DNA from: Microvirga sp. Mcv34
GTDB lineage: Bacteria > Pseudomonadota > Alphaproteobacteria > Rhizobiales > Beijerinckiaceae
Length of the DNA stretch: 38,568 nt
Assembly (NCBI RefSeq): GCF_024519725.1
Contig: NZ_JALJRK010000049.1
Coordinates: forward strand, 1 to 38,568
Reading direction: 5' to 3'
The position numbers and the translations under genes were made by a program. Positions within the stretch are counted from its first letter, which is position 1; every line of letters starts with the position of its first letter. The notes under the pieces are model-generated. The model was not told the origin of the DNA. It saw only the letters and a program-made list of their open reading frames with translations, and made no database searches. Positions 1 to 7,879 of the stretch are shown here, in pieces.

Positions 1-165
1 ATACCCGGTCGTGATATAGATATCCTCTATCCCGTTCCGCCGCAGCCATTTGAGAAGAAGTTCGATAACGGGCTTTGCGCCAATCGGCATCAAAGGCTTG
101 GGCAATACCGATGTGTACGGCCTTAGGCGCGTTCCTCTTCCTCCCGACTGAATGACGGCTTTCAT
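1..165 (-). CDS. Sugar-phosphate nucleotidyltransferase (partial, N-terminal 55 residues)
   Basis: Only the first 55 codons lie in the window; the gene continues beyond base 1. The protein begins MKAVIQSGGRGTRLRP, the nucleotide-binding signature (GGxGTRL) of nucleotidyltransferases that make NDP-sugars, followed by LPKPLMPIGAKP, the conserved KP(L/M) segment near the active site. Mannose-1-phosphate guanylyltransferase, glucose-1-phosphate thymidylyl-/uridylyltransferase and related enzymes share this start, so the sugar cannot be assigned. A clear ribosome binding site (GGGAGG, 171-176 on the opposite strand) precedes the ATG. The neighbouring glycan genes fit a role in supplying activated sugar for surface polysaccharide. 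Confidence 0.88.
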   Translation of the reverse strand, partial: MKAVIQSGGRGTRLRPYTSVLPKPLMPIGAKPVIELLLKWLRRNGIEDIYITTGY

Positions 166-570
166 CCGTGCCTCCCTTTCGTCCAATCTGACATGTTGCT
201 TTCGACGGAATGAGCCGCTTCACGTGTTCGTGTGATTGTCGCTATCCAGGACTTCGGTGGCGTCCGTCCGGACCCATGAATTATCGGAAGCAAATTTCAC
301 CGCGGTCTCACTGCGAAATTCTCTGTAATCCCACTGAAAGATAGCATTGCAGGCTTAGCGAGCATAGCAAATGAGGGCCCATATTACGAGTTAACTCTAG
401 AGGCAGACCAGTGATACGGATGTATTCGCTATCGTAAAACTTAAGATCCTTGGATATCACTTGGGATAGCACCATGGAAAATAAGTTTAGCGCCACGTCT
501 CCATTGCCCCTCTCATGCCTCCCGAGATGCTTGCAACTGAAGTTCCCAGCTAGGATTTTCGCCGCCCGAA
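166..570. other. Intergenic region upstream of the nucleotidyltransferase
   Basis: This 405-base gap separates the stop of the FemAB-like gene from the start of the nucleotidyltransferase, both on the minus strand. Open frames crossing it have no recognisable protein features. It is more AT-rich than its neighbours and should carry the promoter of the nucleotidyltransferase. A weak minus-strand candidate (TTGCTA, 18-base spacer, TGCTAT, around 345-375) is not convincing enough to list separately. Confidence 0.5.
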
Positions 571-1590
571 CTAGACCGCGAGGAGCGATCTCGTCAGCGC
601 GACTACGTGCTTTCTGACATTCCGACTGTAGAAGTAGATCGCCTTGGCCGCGTCGCGAGCGACGGCGGTGGCCGCACCGCGCGAAAGACGGAACTCCATG
701 AACGGAACCTGGTCGCCTCCGTACTTCTTTTTGTACTCGCCGCCATTTCCCCAGTAGTGAGCTTCTATTCCTCGCCTTTTCCAATGCTGCATCGCGTGCC
801 AGTGGAGTGTCTCGTTTGGACGGACCTGTTGATGCTCCCGGAAGCTCGCATTCCCCCAGAAGAAAGAAATTTTGTTGAATCCCGGGTAGATGCCCGTTGC
901 TATCTGCTGTCCGTCGGAGTTGCGAGCTCGAAGAAGGAGGAGATTTCCCGTGCTGTGATAATGCTTGATGAGAGCCTCGACGCGCTCCTGCCGGTAAGTT
1001 GGTTTGAGGTCCTGCTTGGCAAAGACGTCGAGAAGCTGCTGATAATATTCGGCGGCAAATCCCTCGGCAGCAGCTTCTTCGACTATGACGCCGCTTTTGC
1101 TCGCCTTTCGAATGCAACGGCGGCAGGCACTATCCATCCGGCCGAACAATTCGTCCTCGGAAAGGGTCAGGTCGCTACGGAATGTCTGGCCCGTTCGAAG
1201 ATGGAAACCGAGTTCGACCATGTCCTCGCGGTCTAAGAAGGGATCGGAGATCTCGAGATGATGGCACTTCATGTCGCGAAACACGAAGGGGATCAAAGCG
1301 GAGACGGCTGCGGTTCGCGAGAATCCCGGTTCCAGATTCAGTCCCATGTAAGGTGTCGTCCAGCCCGGGAATGGGCTCCCCATGATGTTGAACCCCATCC
1401 TCTTGATGCGCACACCCGAAAAGAAGCCGAGGGTACGGCTGCCGTCCGTCAGCGCGGCAACGACGGGCTCGCCGCCCTGGGTTTCGCAGACGAAGTCCAG
1501 CCAAGCCTTCCTCTGCGAGAAGGTACGATCCTCAAACGCGTCGAGGCGTTCCCAATCGACGAGATCGTATGGAATTTTCGTGAATTTCAT
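571..1590 (-). CDS. FemAB-like GNAT-fold acyltransferase of a glycan cluster
   Basis: The 339-residue protein resembles FemAB-related GNAT proteins found in exopolysaccharide and exosortase clusters. It has an N-terminal half with a GFFSG/RIKRMGF strand pair and a C-terminal half with CRRCIRKASKSGV, LLDVFAKQDLKPTY and ATGIYPGF, then GNGGEYKKKYGG near residue 285, a segment typical of the family. It has no signal peptide or membrane segment, so it is probably cytosolic. Members transfer aminoacyl or acyl groups to polysaccharide precursors or peptidoglycan, but the donor and acceptor here are unknown. The ATG at 1590 has only a weak GGCGG-type ribosome site. It is divergent from asnB and shares the 1591-1996 spacer with it. 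Confidence 0.8.
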   Translation of the reverse strand: MKFTKIPYDLVDWERLDAFEDRTFSQRKAWLDFVCETQGGEPVVAALTDGSRTLGFFSGVRIKRMGFNIMGSPFPGWTTPYMGLNLEPGFSRTAAVSALIPFVFRDMKCHHLEISDPFLDREDMVELGFHLRTGQTFRSDLTLSEDELFGRMDSACRRCIRKASKSGVIVEEAAAEGFAAEYYQQLLDVFAKQDLKPTYRQERVEALIKHYHSTGNLLLLRARNSDGQQIATGIYPGFNKISFFWGNASFREHQQVRPNETLHWHAMQHWKRRGIEAHYWGNGGEYKKKYGGDQVPFMEFRLSRGAATAVARDAAKAIYFYSRNVRKHVVALTRSLLAV

Positions 1591-1996
1591 CTAATGCCGC
1601 CGGAAATGAAATCGTCCATCGCGTCTATGGCGCGTGTAGCGGATCATCCATGCACTTCAGTGCTAGGTCCAGCCGACGTCAGCGACGACTACACCAAATT
1701 CCTAGACCTACACCGAATGCGCCTGGCGATCTGGGTGACTCCGGTGAGATCGACGCAGGCGGAAGCAGCATCTCCTTTGGCATTAGGCTCATATTAACAA
1801 AGTCAATCTCTTCGAACCGCCCGACACCCTGGAGGTACCTCGACTGGAATTCCGCTAGCTAGAATGATCCGCCGGAGTGATGGCGCGATGATGATATCTT
1901 CGCATTGCGTCGGCCAGAGTGTGAGCTCGTCACCTGAGAGAGGCTGCAAACTCCGCAAGCGTCCGACGATTTCCGGGACCATTCTAAGGGAAGATC
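1591..1996. other. Divergent intergenic region between the FemAB-like gene and asnB
   Basis: About 400 bases without a supportable gene lie between two divergent starts, so promoters in both directions are expected. The open frames that cross it show no family resemblance. A good ribosome binding site (AAGGGAAG) lies just before the asnB ATG at 1997. I found no strong inverted repeat and no convincing -35/-10 pair. Confidence 0.5.
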
Positions 1997-3961
1997 ATGT
2001 GTGGCATCGTTGGGTTTCTTTTCTCGCCTCGCCATTGCAGGACGGAGCCGGGTCCCCTTCTTGAGCGAATGACCTCGACCCTGGTGGCGAGGGGGCCGGA
2101 CGACCACGGCGAGTGGATCGATCGATCAGCCGGAGTCGCGTTGGGCCACCGGCGCCTGAGCATCGTCGATCTGTCGCCGGCCGGCCATCAGCCGATGATT
2201 TCCCAGAGTGGACGCTACGTCCTGGTGTTCAACGGCGAAATATATAATCACAAGGACATTCGGAAGTCCTTAGAAGAGGATGGCGAAGCAGGCCACTTCT
2301 CTGACCCTAATGACGAGCTTTCGAGACGCCAGAGAGGCTGGCGAGGTGGGTCCGATACCGAAACCCTGCTGGCCGCCATTGAGAGATGGGGGGTTCGACA
2401 GGCACTCGGACGATGTGTCGGAATGTTTGCCTTCGGCCTCTGGGATCGGCAGGAACGTACACTGACACTCGCGCGGGATCGCCTGGGGGAGAAGCCTCTC
2501 TACTACGGGCACACGAACGGCATGTTCGTTTTCGCGTCTGAGCTTAAAGCGTTTCAAACCATTCCGGACTTCTCTCCCGCCATCAACCAAACCGCTCTCT
2601 GGCAATATTTCTACCAAAGGGCGATCCCGGCTCCCTACTCGATCTACGATGGGATCTTCAAGCTCGAGCCAGGGCAGTTGCTCACGTTCGGGATGAAGGA
2701 ACCTCTGGCGTCAAGCGAGATGGCGACCGAATACTATTGGTCTCTTCAGACAGCGTTGAACCGCGATCCGTTTCGTGGAACGCCCGAAGATGCAGTGGAG
2801 GAACTCCGGAACATTCTCACGGACGCTGTCCGCATGCAGATGATGGCGGATGTTCCAGTCGGTGCATTCCTTTCGGGAGGTATCGATTCCAGCACGGTCG
2901 TTTCGCTCATGCAGTCCGTATCGAGCGGCAATGTTCAATCCTATACGATCGGGTTCGAGGAAGCGGGTTTCAATGAAGCTCATCATGCCAAGGCAGTGGC
3001 CAATTGTCTCGGTACCGATCACCATGAGTTAACCGTCACTCCGTCCGACGCGCTCTCCGTTGTCCCCCATCTGGCCGAGATATGGGATGAACCGTTCGGC
3101 GACAGTTCTCAAATTCCTACGGCGATCCTCTCCCGGATGACACGGCAGAATGTCACCGTGGCCCTCAGTGGCGACGGGGGAGATGAACTCTTCTGCGGGT
3201 ATAAGCGGCAGCAAACGGCAGCCGCTATCGAGCGCATCCCCGGAAAGCCGCTGTTCGGTGCACTGTTGGTTGCATTCAACTCGCCTTCCGCCATCATGCG
3301 GCTGCGGGCGCTCCCAGTCGGTCGTTCACCGAAAGCTGCTGCCAATCGCCTCGGAGCGTTGGCCGAGATGTTCGCTCTCGACAACCCCGCTCACCGATAT
3401 ATGGCCTTTTCGTTCAGACCGGATTACTGGAGTTCCTTGTTGAAGGAAGCATCGCACCGTCATATCGGCGCCTCAAGGTTTCCAATATCCGACGCACGTG
3501 ATATTCTTACACTCGTATCCGCAATGGATGCGGTGACTTATCTTCCGACGGACATTCTAACGAAGGTGGACAGGGCCGCTATGGCGGTCAGCCTCGAGAC
3601 CCGGCTGCCGCTGCTCGATCACCGAGTGGTGGAATTCGCTTTCAGCCTGCCGTCCTCGTACAAGGTCAGGAACGGCCAATCGAAGTGGCCGTTGCGCCAG
3701 ATCCTGAACTCCTTCGTGCCGAACTCGATCATTGATCGACCGAAGATGGGCTTCGGGGTGCCCGTCGGCACATGGTTGAGAGGTCCTTTGAAGGCCTGGG
3801 CGTCAGACTTGCTGTTTTCACGCGACGTGCAGGACGATTTCCTGAATGAGAAAGCCATCAAACGGATGTGGGACGATCATCAGTCCGGAACATGGAACTA
3901 TGCGGACCATCTCTGGCGTGTTCTGATGTTGCGTTCATGGCAGGCGTGCTATGGCCGCTAA
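1997..3961 (+). CDS. asnB: Asparagine synthase (glutamine-hydrolysing), glycan-cluster type
   Basis: The 654-residue protein starts MCGIVGF, so after Met removal Cys2 is the N-terminal nucleophile of a class II glutamine amidotransferase. The glutaminase half (to about residue 210) contains RGPDD, HRRLSIVD, FNGEIYN and GMFAFGLWD. The synthetase half has the PP-loop SGGIDSS at 293-299 and the conserved SGDGGDE and YLPTDILTKVDRAAM segments. AsnB converts aspartate, glutamine and ATP to asparagine. Many homologues sit in polysaccharide clusters and may instead amidate a sugar acid or another glycan precursor. It overlaps the downstream glycosyltransferase by 11 bases, so the two are translationally coupled. 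The nearby NRPS with an Asn-like code is on the opposite strand; a link between them is only a possibility. Confidence 0.93.
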   Translation: MCGIVGFLFSPRHCRTEPGPLLERMTSTLVARGPDDHGEWIDRSAGVALGHRRLSIVDLSPAGHQPMISQSGRYVLVFNGEIYNHKDIRKSLEEDGEAGHFSDPNDELSRRQRGWRGGSDTETLLAAIERWGVRQALGRCVGMFAFGLWDRQERTLTLARDRLGEKPLYYGHTNGMFVFASELKAFQTIPDFSPAINQTALWQYFYQRAIPAPYSIYDGIFKLEPGQLLTFGMKEPLASSEMATEYYWSLQTALNRDPFRGTPEDAVEELRNILTDAVRMQMMADVPVGAFLSGGIDSSTVVSLMQSVSSGNVQSYTIGFEEAGFNEAHHAKAVANCLGTDHHELTVTPSDALSVVPHLAEIWDEPFGDSSQIPTAILSRMTRQNVTVALSGDGGDELFCGYKRQQTAAAIERIPGKPLFGALLVAFNSPSAIMRLRALPVGRSPKAAANRLGALAEMFALDNPAHRYMAFSFRPDYWSSLLKEASHRHIGASRFPISDARDILTLVSAMDAVTYLPTDILTKVDRAAMAVSLETRLPLLDHRVVEFAFSLPSSYKVRNGQSKWPLRQILNSFVPNSIIDRPKMGFGVPVGTWLRGPLKAWASDLLFSRDVQDDFLNEKAIKRMWDDHQSGTWNYADHLWRVLMLRSWQACYGR

Positions 3962-5087
3962 GAAGGTTCGCATCCTGTTCTTCCTTCCGAGCTTGGCTGC
4001 GGGAGGCGCCGAGAGAGTCATTTTGACATTGCTGAAGAACCTGTCTCGCGACAGGTTCGAGGTGTCCCTTGCCGTCATCAACCAGAAGGGGGCTGTTCTC
4101 GCGAGCGAACTCCCGAGCGATATCGGGATATACGACTTAGATACCGGACGGCTCCGATTCGCCCTGACAAGGGCTGCAAAACTTATCTGGAAGCTGAAGC
4201 CCGACATCGTCTTCTCGACGATCGACTATCTGAATGTCGCGCTGGGATCCACTCGGCACTTCTGGCCGAAGCAGACCGCATTTGTTGCCCGTCCGGCTAT
4301 CCTTTTCAGTGCCGAACTGAAGACACGGCGGCGGCCTTTCGTTTGGCAGATGCTTCATAGGTTTGCCGTCTGCCGGGCGGATCTCGTCGTGTTCCAGTCG
4401 CGCGCGATGGAGGAGGATTACCGACGCGCGCTCGGTTGGCGAGGCGAGGGGGCGGTGGTGATCCACAATCCGCTTGATGTCGATCTCATTCGAAGTCGAG
4501 CACGGCACGTGACGGACACAGGTTTTGATCCTGACAGCTTCAATCTCGTGGCTGCGGGGCGGCTCGAGGATCAGAAAGGCTTCGATGTCGCCATCGAAGC
4601 TGTTGGCCTTTGCCGCAACGAGAATGTCGTTCTGACGATTCTCGGCGAAGGCAGACTGCGCGACTCCCTGGAACGTCTCATCAAAGAACGGAATTTGCAG
4701 GATCGGGTGCGCTTGCTCGGATACACGCCCAATCCATATCCGTTCTTTGCGCAGGCTGACGCCTTTCTCCTGTCATCCCGGTTCGAGGGGTTTCCGAACG
4801 TGGTCCTCGAGGCCCTCTCGTGTGGCACCCCCGTGATCGCGACACCCGTGGCCGGCCTGAGATCGACCTTGAGCAACGTCCCGGACTGCCATGTCGCTGT
4901 CGATCACAGTGCTTCTGCGCTCGCTCGCGAGATCGACAAATGTGCGGGTGGCGGCCGCTCGAGAGTTCAGCCCGATGCCGTCAGCAGTTTCGATGTTGAG
5001 CACATCGTTGGGGAATATGAGAGTGCGCTGGCTGGCATAGGTCTCCAGCAGTCTGCGGACGAGAGGTTCATTCAGGCCATCAGCTAA
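3951..5087 (+). CDS. Glycosyltransferase, GT4 family
   Basis: The 378-residue GT-B fold enzyme has the N-terminal LPSLAAGGAERV loop typical of retaining GT4 transferases, the linker VIHNPLDVD, and the donor-binding AAGRLEDQKGFD and FLLSSRFEGFPNVVLEAL segments. The last carries the two glutamates of the EX7E motif, followed by SCGTPVIATPVAG. It probably transfers a sugar from an NDP-sugar to a lipid-linked glycan at the cytoplasmic face; the sugar is not predictable. The ATG lies inside the end of asnB (11-base overlap), indicating one operon. The length is normal for the family. Confidence 0.92.
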   Translation: MAAKKVRILFFLPSLAAGGAERVILTLLKNLSRDRFEVSLAVINQKGAVLASELPSDIGIYDLDTGRLRFALTRAAKLIWKLKPDIVFSTIDYLNVALGSTRHFWPKQTAFVARPAILFSAELKTRRRPFVWQMLHRFAVCRADLVVFQSRAMEEDYRRALGWRGEGAVVIHNPLDVDLIRSRARHVTDTGFDPDSFNLVAAGRLEDQKGFDVAIEAVGLCRNENVVLTILGEGRLRDSLERLIKERNLQDRVRLLGYTPNPYPFFAQADAFLLSSRFEGFPNVVLEALSCGTPVIATPVAGLRSTLSNVPDCHVAVDHSASALAREIDKCAGGGRSRVQPDAVSSFDVEHIVGEYESALAGIGLQQSADERFIQAIS

Positions 5088-5171
5088 GGCCTCATGTCGC
5101 CGGCAGACGGCGTCGTGCGTGAATGGGGATATGCAGCCGGCCGGTCCGGCAGCGAATGAGGAGTCGAATGG

Positions 5172-6497
5172 GTGGCAGCCAGTATTGGAATGTTTGATTC
5201 ACAGATTCCACAAAGTCGATGGCTCAATCCGGTCGGCTTGGGCCTTCTCATGTTTACGGGACTGAACCTGAATGCGGTGGCCGCCATGTTCATCGGCGAG
5301 GCCGAGATGCTGTCGCCGCTTGCACTCGCGCTGACGCTCATCCTCGTCGTCCAGTACGCTAGGTTGCGGCACCTTTCATTCATCTACATGCTGTTTGCCA
5401 CGACGATGTTGTCCTACCTGGTCATGGGATCGGTGCCTCGGATGGAAACGATCTTGATCGATCCCTATTATATCAGACTGTATTTTGTTACATTCCTGTT
5501 GGTGTCCGCATTGTATTTTTGGCTCGTCTCGCTCGATGAGCCACGACTGGTTTCTGTGCTGGTCGTCTTCAAGTACCTGACGCTGATCGCCTGCGTCGGC
5601 ACGATCTTTTCAAGTACACTGCAACACTACCAGGCAGTGTCCGCAGCCGATGCGATCTACGGAGGGCCTGGTGACGAAATGGAGCGTGCATCTGGAATTT
5701 TCGAGAACCCGAACCAAGCCGCGACGGCCGCCTTGTACTGCTTGGTCCTGGTTGTGGCGCTCCCTGCGAGGAGTTTCGTCTGGAGGTCGGCCCAAGTTTT
5801 GATCGCTGTGATCGCTCTTGTGATGACGTTCTCAAAGGCCGCTATGCTGGGCGGCTTGGTATTGGCCGCAGCCTTCGTGCTGACGAGACGCTCATTGAGT
5901 ACCATGCTGCTTTTTTCTGTGGCGGCGGCAAGCGGCATCATCGGCCTCTGGTTCGTTTACGAGCACGATCTTTTTCGCCTCTCATGGGACCAGCGCGAGA
6001 GATTGGCGGACGTGTTCAACCTGGTGGGAGGAGAGGTGAGCGCGCGAACGACCACGGGTCGGACCGTCCTTGTGGATTTTGGACTTCAGAAGATAAAGCA
6101 TGTCTTTCCCTGGGGAGCCGGACTGGGCGAGTTCCATGCCATGGAGGGTGGCATCAGAAAGGTATTGAACGGCCTTGAAACGAACAGGTGGCTGGGCATT
6201 CACAATACATTTCTGACAATTCTGGGGGAAAGCGGCCTGATCCCGTTCCTTATCTTCATGGGCTTTCTCATTTGGCCTGTGATCGCGGCGCGACATTCGA
6301 AGTATCGCGGCATCGTCTTCGGCTTTACGATGACGCTCATCATTCAGATGACCGCTGGACATGACGTCCTCTTGCTGCGGTTCACTGACGCGATCGTAGC
6401 GATCACTCTTGCCGTGGCTACATTCGCTGCTCGAGAGAAGGTGGCCCAGAGGCGCTTCGCTCCCGGTCACACGGATGCCCTTGTCCTCGCGACGTAG
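5172..6497 (+). CDS. O-antigen ligase / Wzy-type polymerase membrane protein
   Basis: The 441-residue protein is strongly hydrophobic with roughly 10-12 predicted membrane segments and a large loop around residues 275-345 containing RTTTGRTVLVDFG and LGIHNTFLTILGESGLIPF. The GIHNTFL..GESG pattern is characteristic of the Wzy_C/O-antigen ligase family, which joins or polymerises glycan units at the periplasmic face. I chose the GTG at 5172 because a GAGGAG ribosome site lies about 9 bases upstream; the alternative ATG at 5190 would shorten the protein by six residues. It follows the glycosyltransferase after 84 bases on the same strand and is probably the last gene of that operon. Polymerase and ligase cannot be separated by sequence alone. 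Confidence 0.87.
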   Translation: MAASIGMFDSQIPQSRWLNPVGLGLLMFTGLNLNAVAAMFIGEAEMLSPLALALTLILVVQYARLRHLSFIYMLFATTMLSYLVMGSVPRMETILIDPYYIRLYFVTFLLVSALYFWLVSLDEPRLVSVLVVFKYLTLIACVGTIFSSTLQHYQAVSAADAIYGGPGDEMERASGIFENPNQAATAALYCLVLVVALPARSFVWRSAQVLIAVIALVMTFSKAAMLGGLVLAAAFVLTRRSLSTMLLFSVAAASGIIGLWFVYEHDLFRLSWDQRERLADVFNLVGGEVSARTTTGRTVLVDFGLQKIKHVFPWGAGLGEFHAMEGGIRKVLNGLETNRWLGIHNTFLTILGESGLIPFLIFMGFLIWPVIAARHSKYRGIVFGFTMTLIIQMTAGHDVLLLRFTDAIVAITLAVATFAAREKVAQRRFAPGHTDALVLAT

Positions 6498-6564
6498 GTG
6501 GGGCGGCGCGAGCTCAGCCAAGTCAGGTTGTTTGGATGATCCGGATTTTGCGCAATTAGTCAGA

Positions 6565-6613
6565 GGGAGCGGGTCTTAGCGGTCTGAAGCCTGGATCCTT
6601 GGCGCCCGCTCCC
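6565..6613. terminator. Possible bidirectional terminator between convergent genes
   Basis: The 9-base arm GGGAGCGGG (6565-6573) is the reverse complement of CCCGCTCCC (6605-6613), separated by 31 bases. It lies in the 125-base gap between the convergent stops of the O-antigen ligase gene (6497) and the acyl-CoA dehydrogenase (6623). There is no clear T-run, so it may work as a stem-loop end or be incidental. Confidence 0.3.
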
Positions 6614-6622
6614 GGCTCTAGG

Positions 6623-7792
6623 TCAGGAGAGCGATGCAATCACGTCCAGCATCACCTCGGTCGCACCGCCCCCGATCGACAGAACCCGCGCATCGCGTGC
6701 CATACGTTCGATGGGACTCTCGCGCATGAAACCCATTGCGCCGTGAAATTGGACGCACGAATACATGACCTCGTTGGCAAGTTCGCCGCAGAAGGCTTTC
6801 ACCATCGAGACATCGCGCATGCAATCTTCGCCCGCGGCCATGCGCCATGCGGTAGCGTATAGGAACTGGCGGCCGGCCTCGACCTTGGTCGAGAGCATGG
6901 CAAGACGTTCACGAATGGCCTGCATGTCCCACAGGACACCTCCGAACGCCCGACGTGTTCGAACCCAGGCGAGCGTCATGTCGATCGCCGCCTGAGCCGC
7001 CCCGATGGCCATGGCGGCTAGGACGAGACGCTCGTTCTGGAAATTGCCCATGATCGAGTAGAAGCCTTGTCCTTCCATTCCGAGCATGTTCTCGGCAGGG
7101 ATGCGACAGCCTTCGAAGACGAGCTCTGCGGTGTCGGAGCAGCGCCAACCGTGTTTGTCGAGGGCGCGGGCTACCTTGAGCCCCGGCGTTCCCTTCTCGA
7201 CGAGAAACATCGAGATGCCATGGCTTCCGGCCGAAGGGTCGGTCTTGGCGGCAACGCAGTACAGGTCCGCATAGACGCCATTGGTAATGTAGAGCTTCTC
7301 GCCGTCGAGGACGTAGTCGCTTCCGTCCCGCCGGGCACGCGTGCGGATGGCCTTGACGTCCGATCCTGCATCCGCCTCCGTGATGGCGACTGCGGTGATA
7401 ACCTCACCGGTGATGATTCCCGGCATCCAGCGGGCGCGCTGCGCCTTGGTCCCCTGATGGAAGACGTGCACGGAGGCCATATCGGTATGCACCAACGTCG
7501 CGATGGCGACGCCCCCATAGGTCGAGCGTCCGAGCTCCTCTGCGAACACGGTCGAGGCAACAACATCCATCCCGGCACCGCCATACTCAGCCGGGTACTG
7601 GATACCTAGGAAGCCCAGCTCGCCCATCCGGCGCAGGACGGGACGTGGAATGAACCCATCCTCTTCCCAGCGATCCGCATGCGGCTTGATTTCCTTCTCG
7701 ACGAAGCGGCGCACCTGGTGGCGCAGGAGCTCATATTCTCCTCCTGCCCACGGTAGCCCAGTTCCCCGTGCGAGTCCCCTGGTGTTGTCCAT
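6623..7792 (-). CDS. Acyl-CoA dehydrogenase family flavoprotein, NRPS-associated
   Basis: The 389-residue protein carries the acyl-CoA dehydrogenase fold: an N-terminal helical part (HQVRRFVEKEIKPHAD), the flavin/substrate strand AVAITEADAGSDVKAI (135-150), KLYITNG, and the C-terminal RRAFGGVLWDMQAIRERLA and GAMGFMRESPIERMARDAR segments. The glutamate of medium- and short-chain enzymes is replaced (SIGGGATEV, 372-380). Glu254 in QNERLVLA sits where long-chain and isovaleryl enzymes keep their base, so activity is plausible. It is the last gene behind an NRPS. Homologues such as PltE oxidise aminoacyl groups tethered to carrier proteins, and I infer that role here. The start is uncertain: ATG at 7792, 7825 or 7852. 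The upper two lie in or beside a strong hairpin and lack a ribosome site, so I prefer 7792. Confidence 0.88.
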   Translation of the reverse strand: MDNTRGLARGTGLPWAGGEYELLRHQVRRFVEKEIKPHADRWEEDGFIPRPVLRRMGELGFLGIQYPAEYGGAGMDVVASTVFAEELGRSTYGGVAIATLVHTDMASVHVFHQGTKAQRARWMPGIITGEVITAVAITEADAGSDVKAIRTRARRDGSDYVLDGEKLYITNGVYADLYCVAAKTDPSAGSHGISMFLVEKGTPGLKVARALDKHGWRCSDTAELVFEGCRIPAENMLGMEGQGFYSIMGNFQNERLVLAAMAIGAAQAAIDMTLAWVRTRRAFGGVLWDMQAIRERLAMLSTKVEAGRQFLYATAWRMAAGEDCMRDVSMVKAFCGELANEVMYSCVQFHGAMGFMRESPIERMARDARVLSIGGGATEVMLDVIASLS

Positions 7793-7829
7793 ACACTTTA
7801 TCCGATCCACTGCAGATCCTGACATGACG

Positions 7830-7860
7830 TCGCCATCATGGAGGCGCTCCATGATGGCGA
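7830..7860. other. Perfect 14-bp inverted repeat with 3-base loop
   Basis: The arm at 7830-7843 (TCGCCATCATGGAG) is exactly complementary to 7847-7860, with a GCG loop. It lies 19 bases after the NRPS stop and before the preferred start of the acyl-CoA dehydrogenase. No T-run follows on the minus strand, so it is not a textbook terminator. It could be an mRNA processing or stabilising stem that sets the dehydrogenase:NRPS ratio, or a regulator site. It also makes the upstream ATG at 7852, which lies in the stem, an unlikely start. Confidence 0.6.
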
Positions 7861-7879
7861 ACTAAAGTCTTATTCCGTC

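Noticed and set aside
607..1236. 209-codon open frame on the plus strand opposite the FemAB-like gene
   Set aside because: It is antisense to a gene with clear family features and has no motif of its own.
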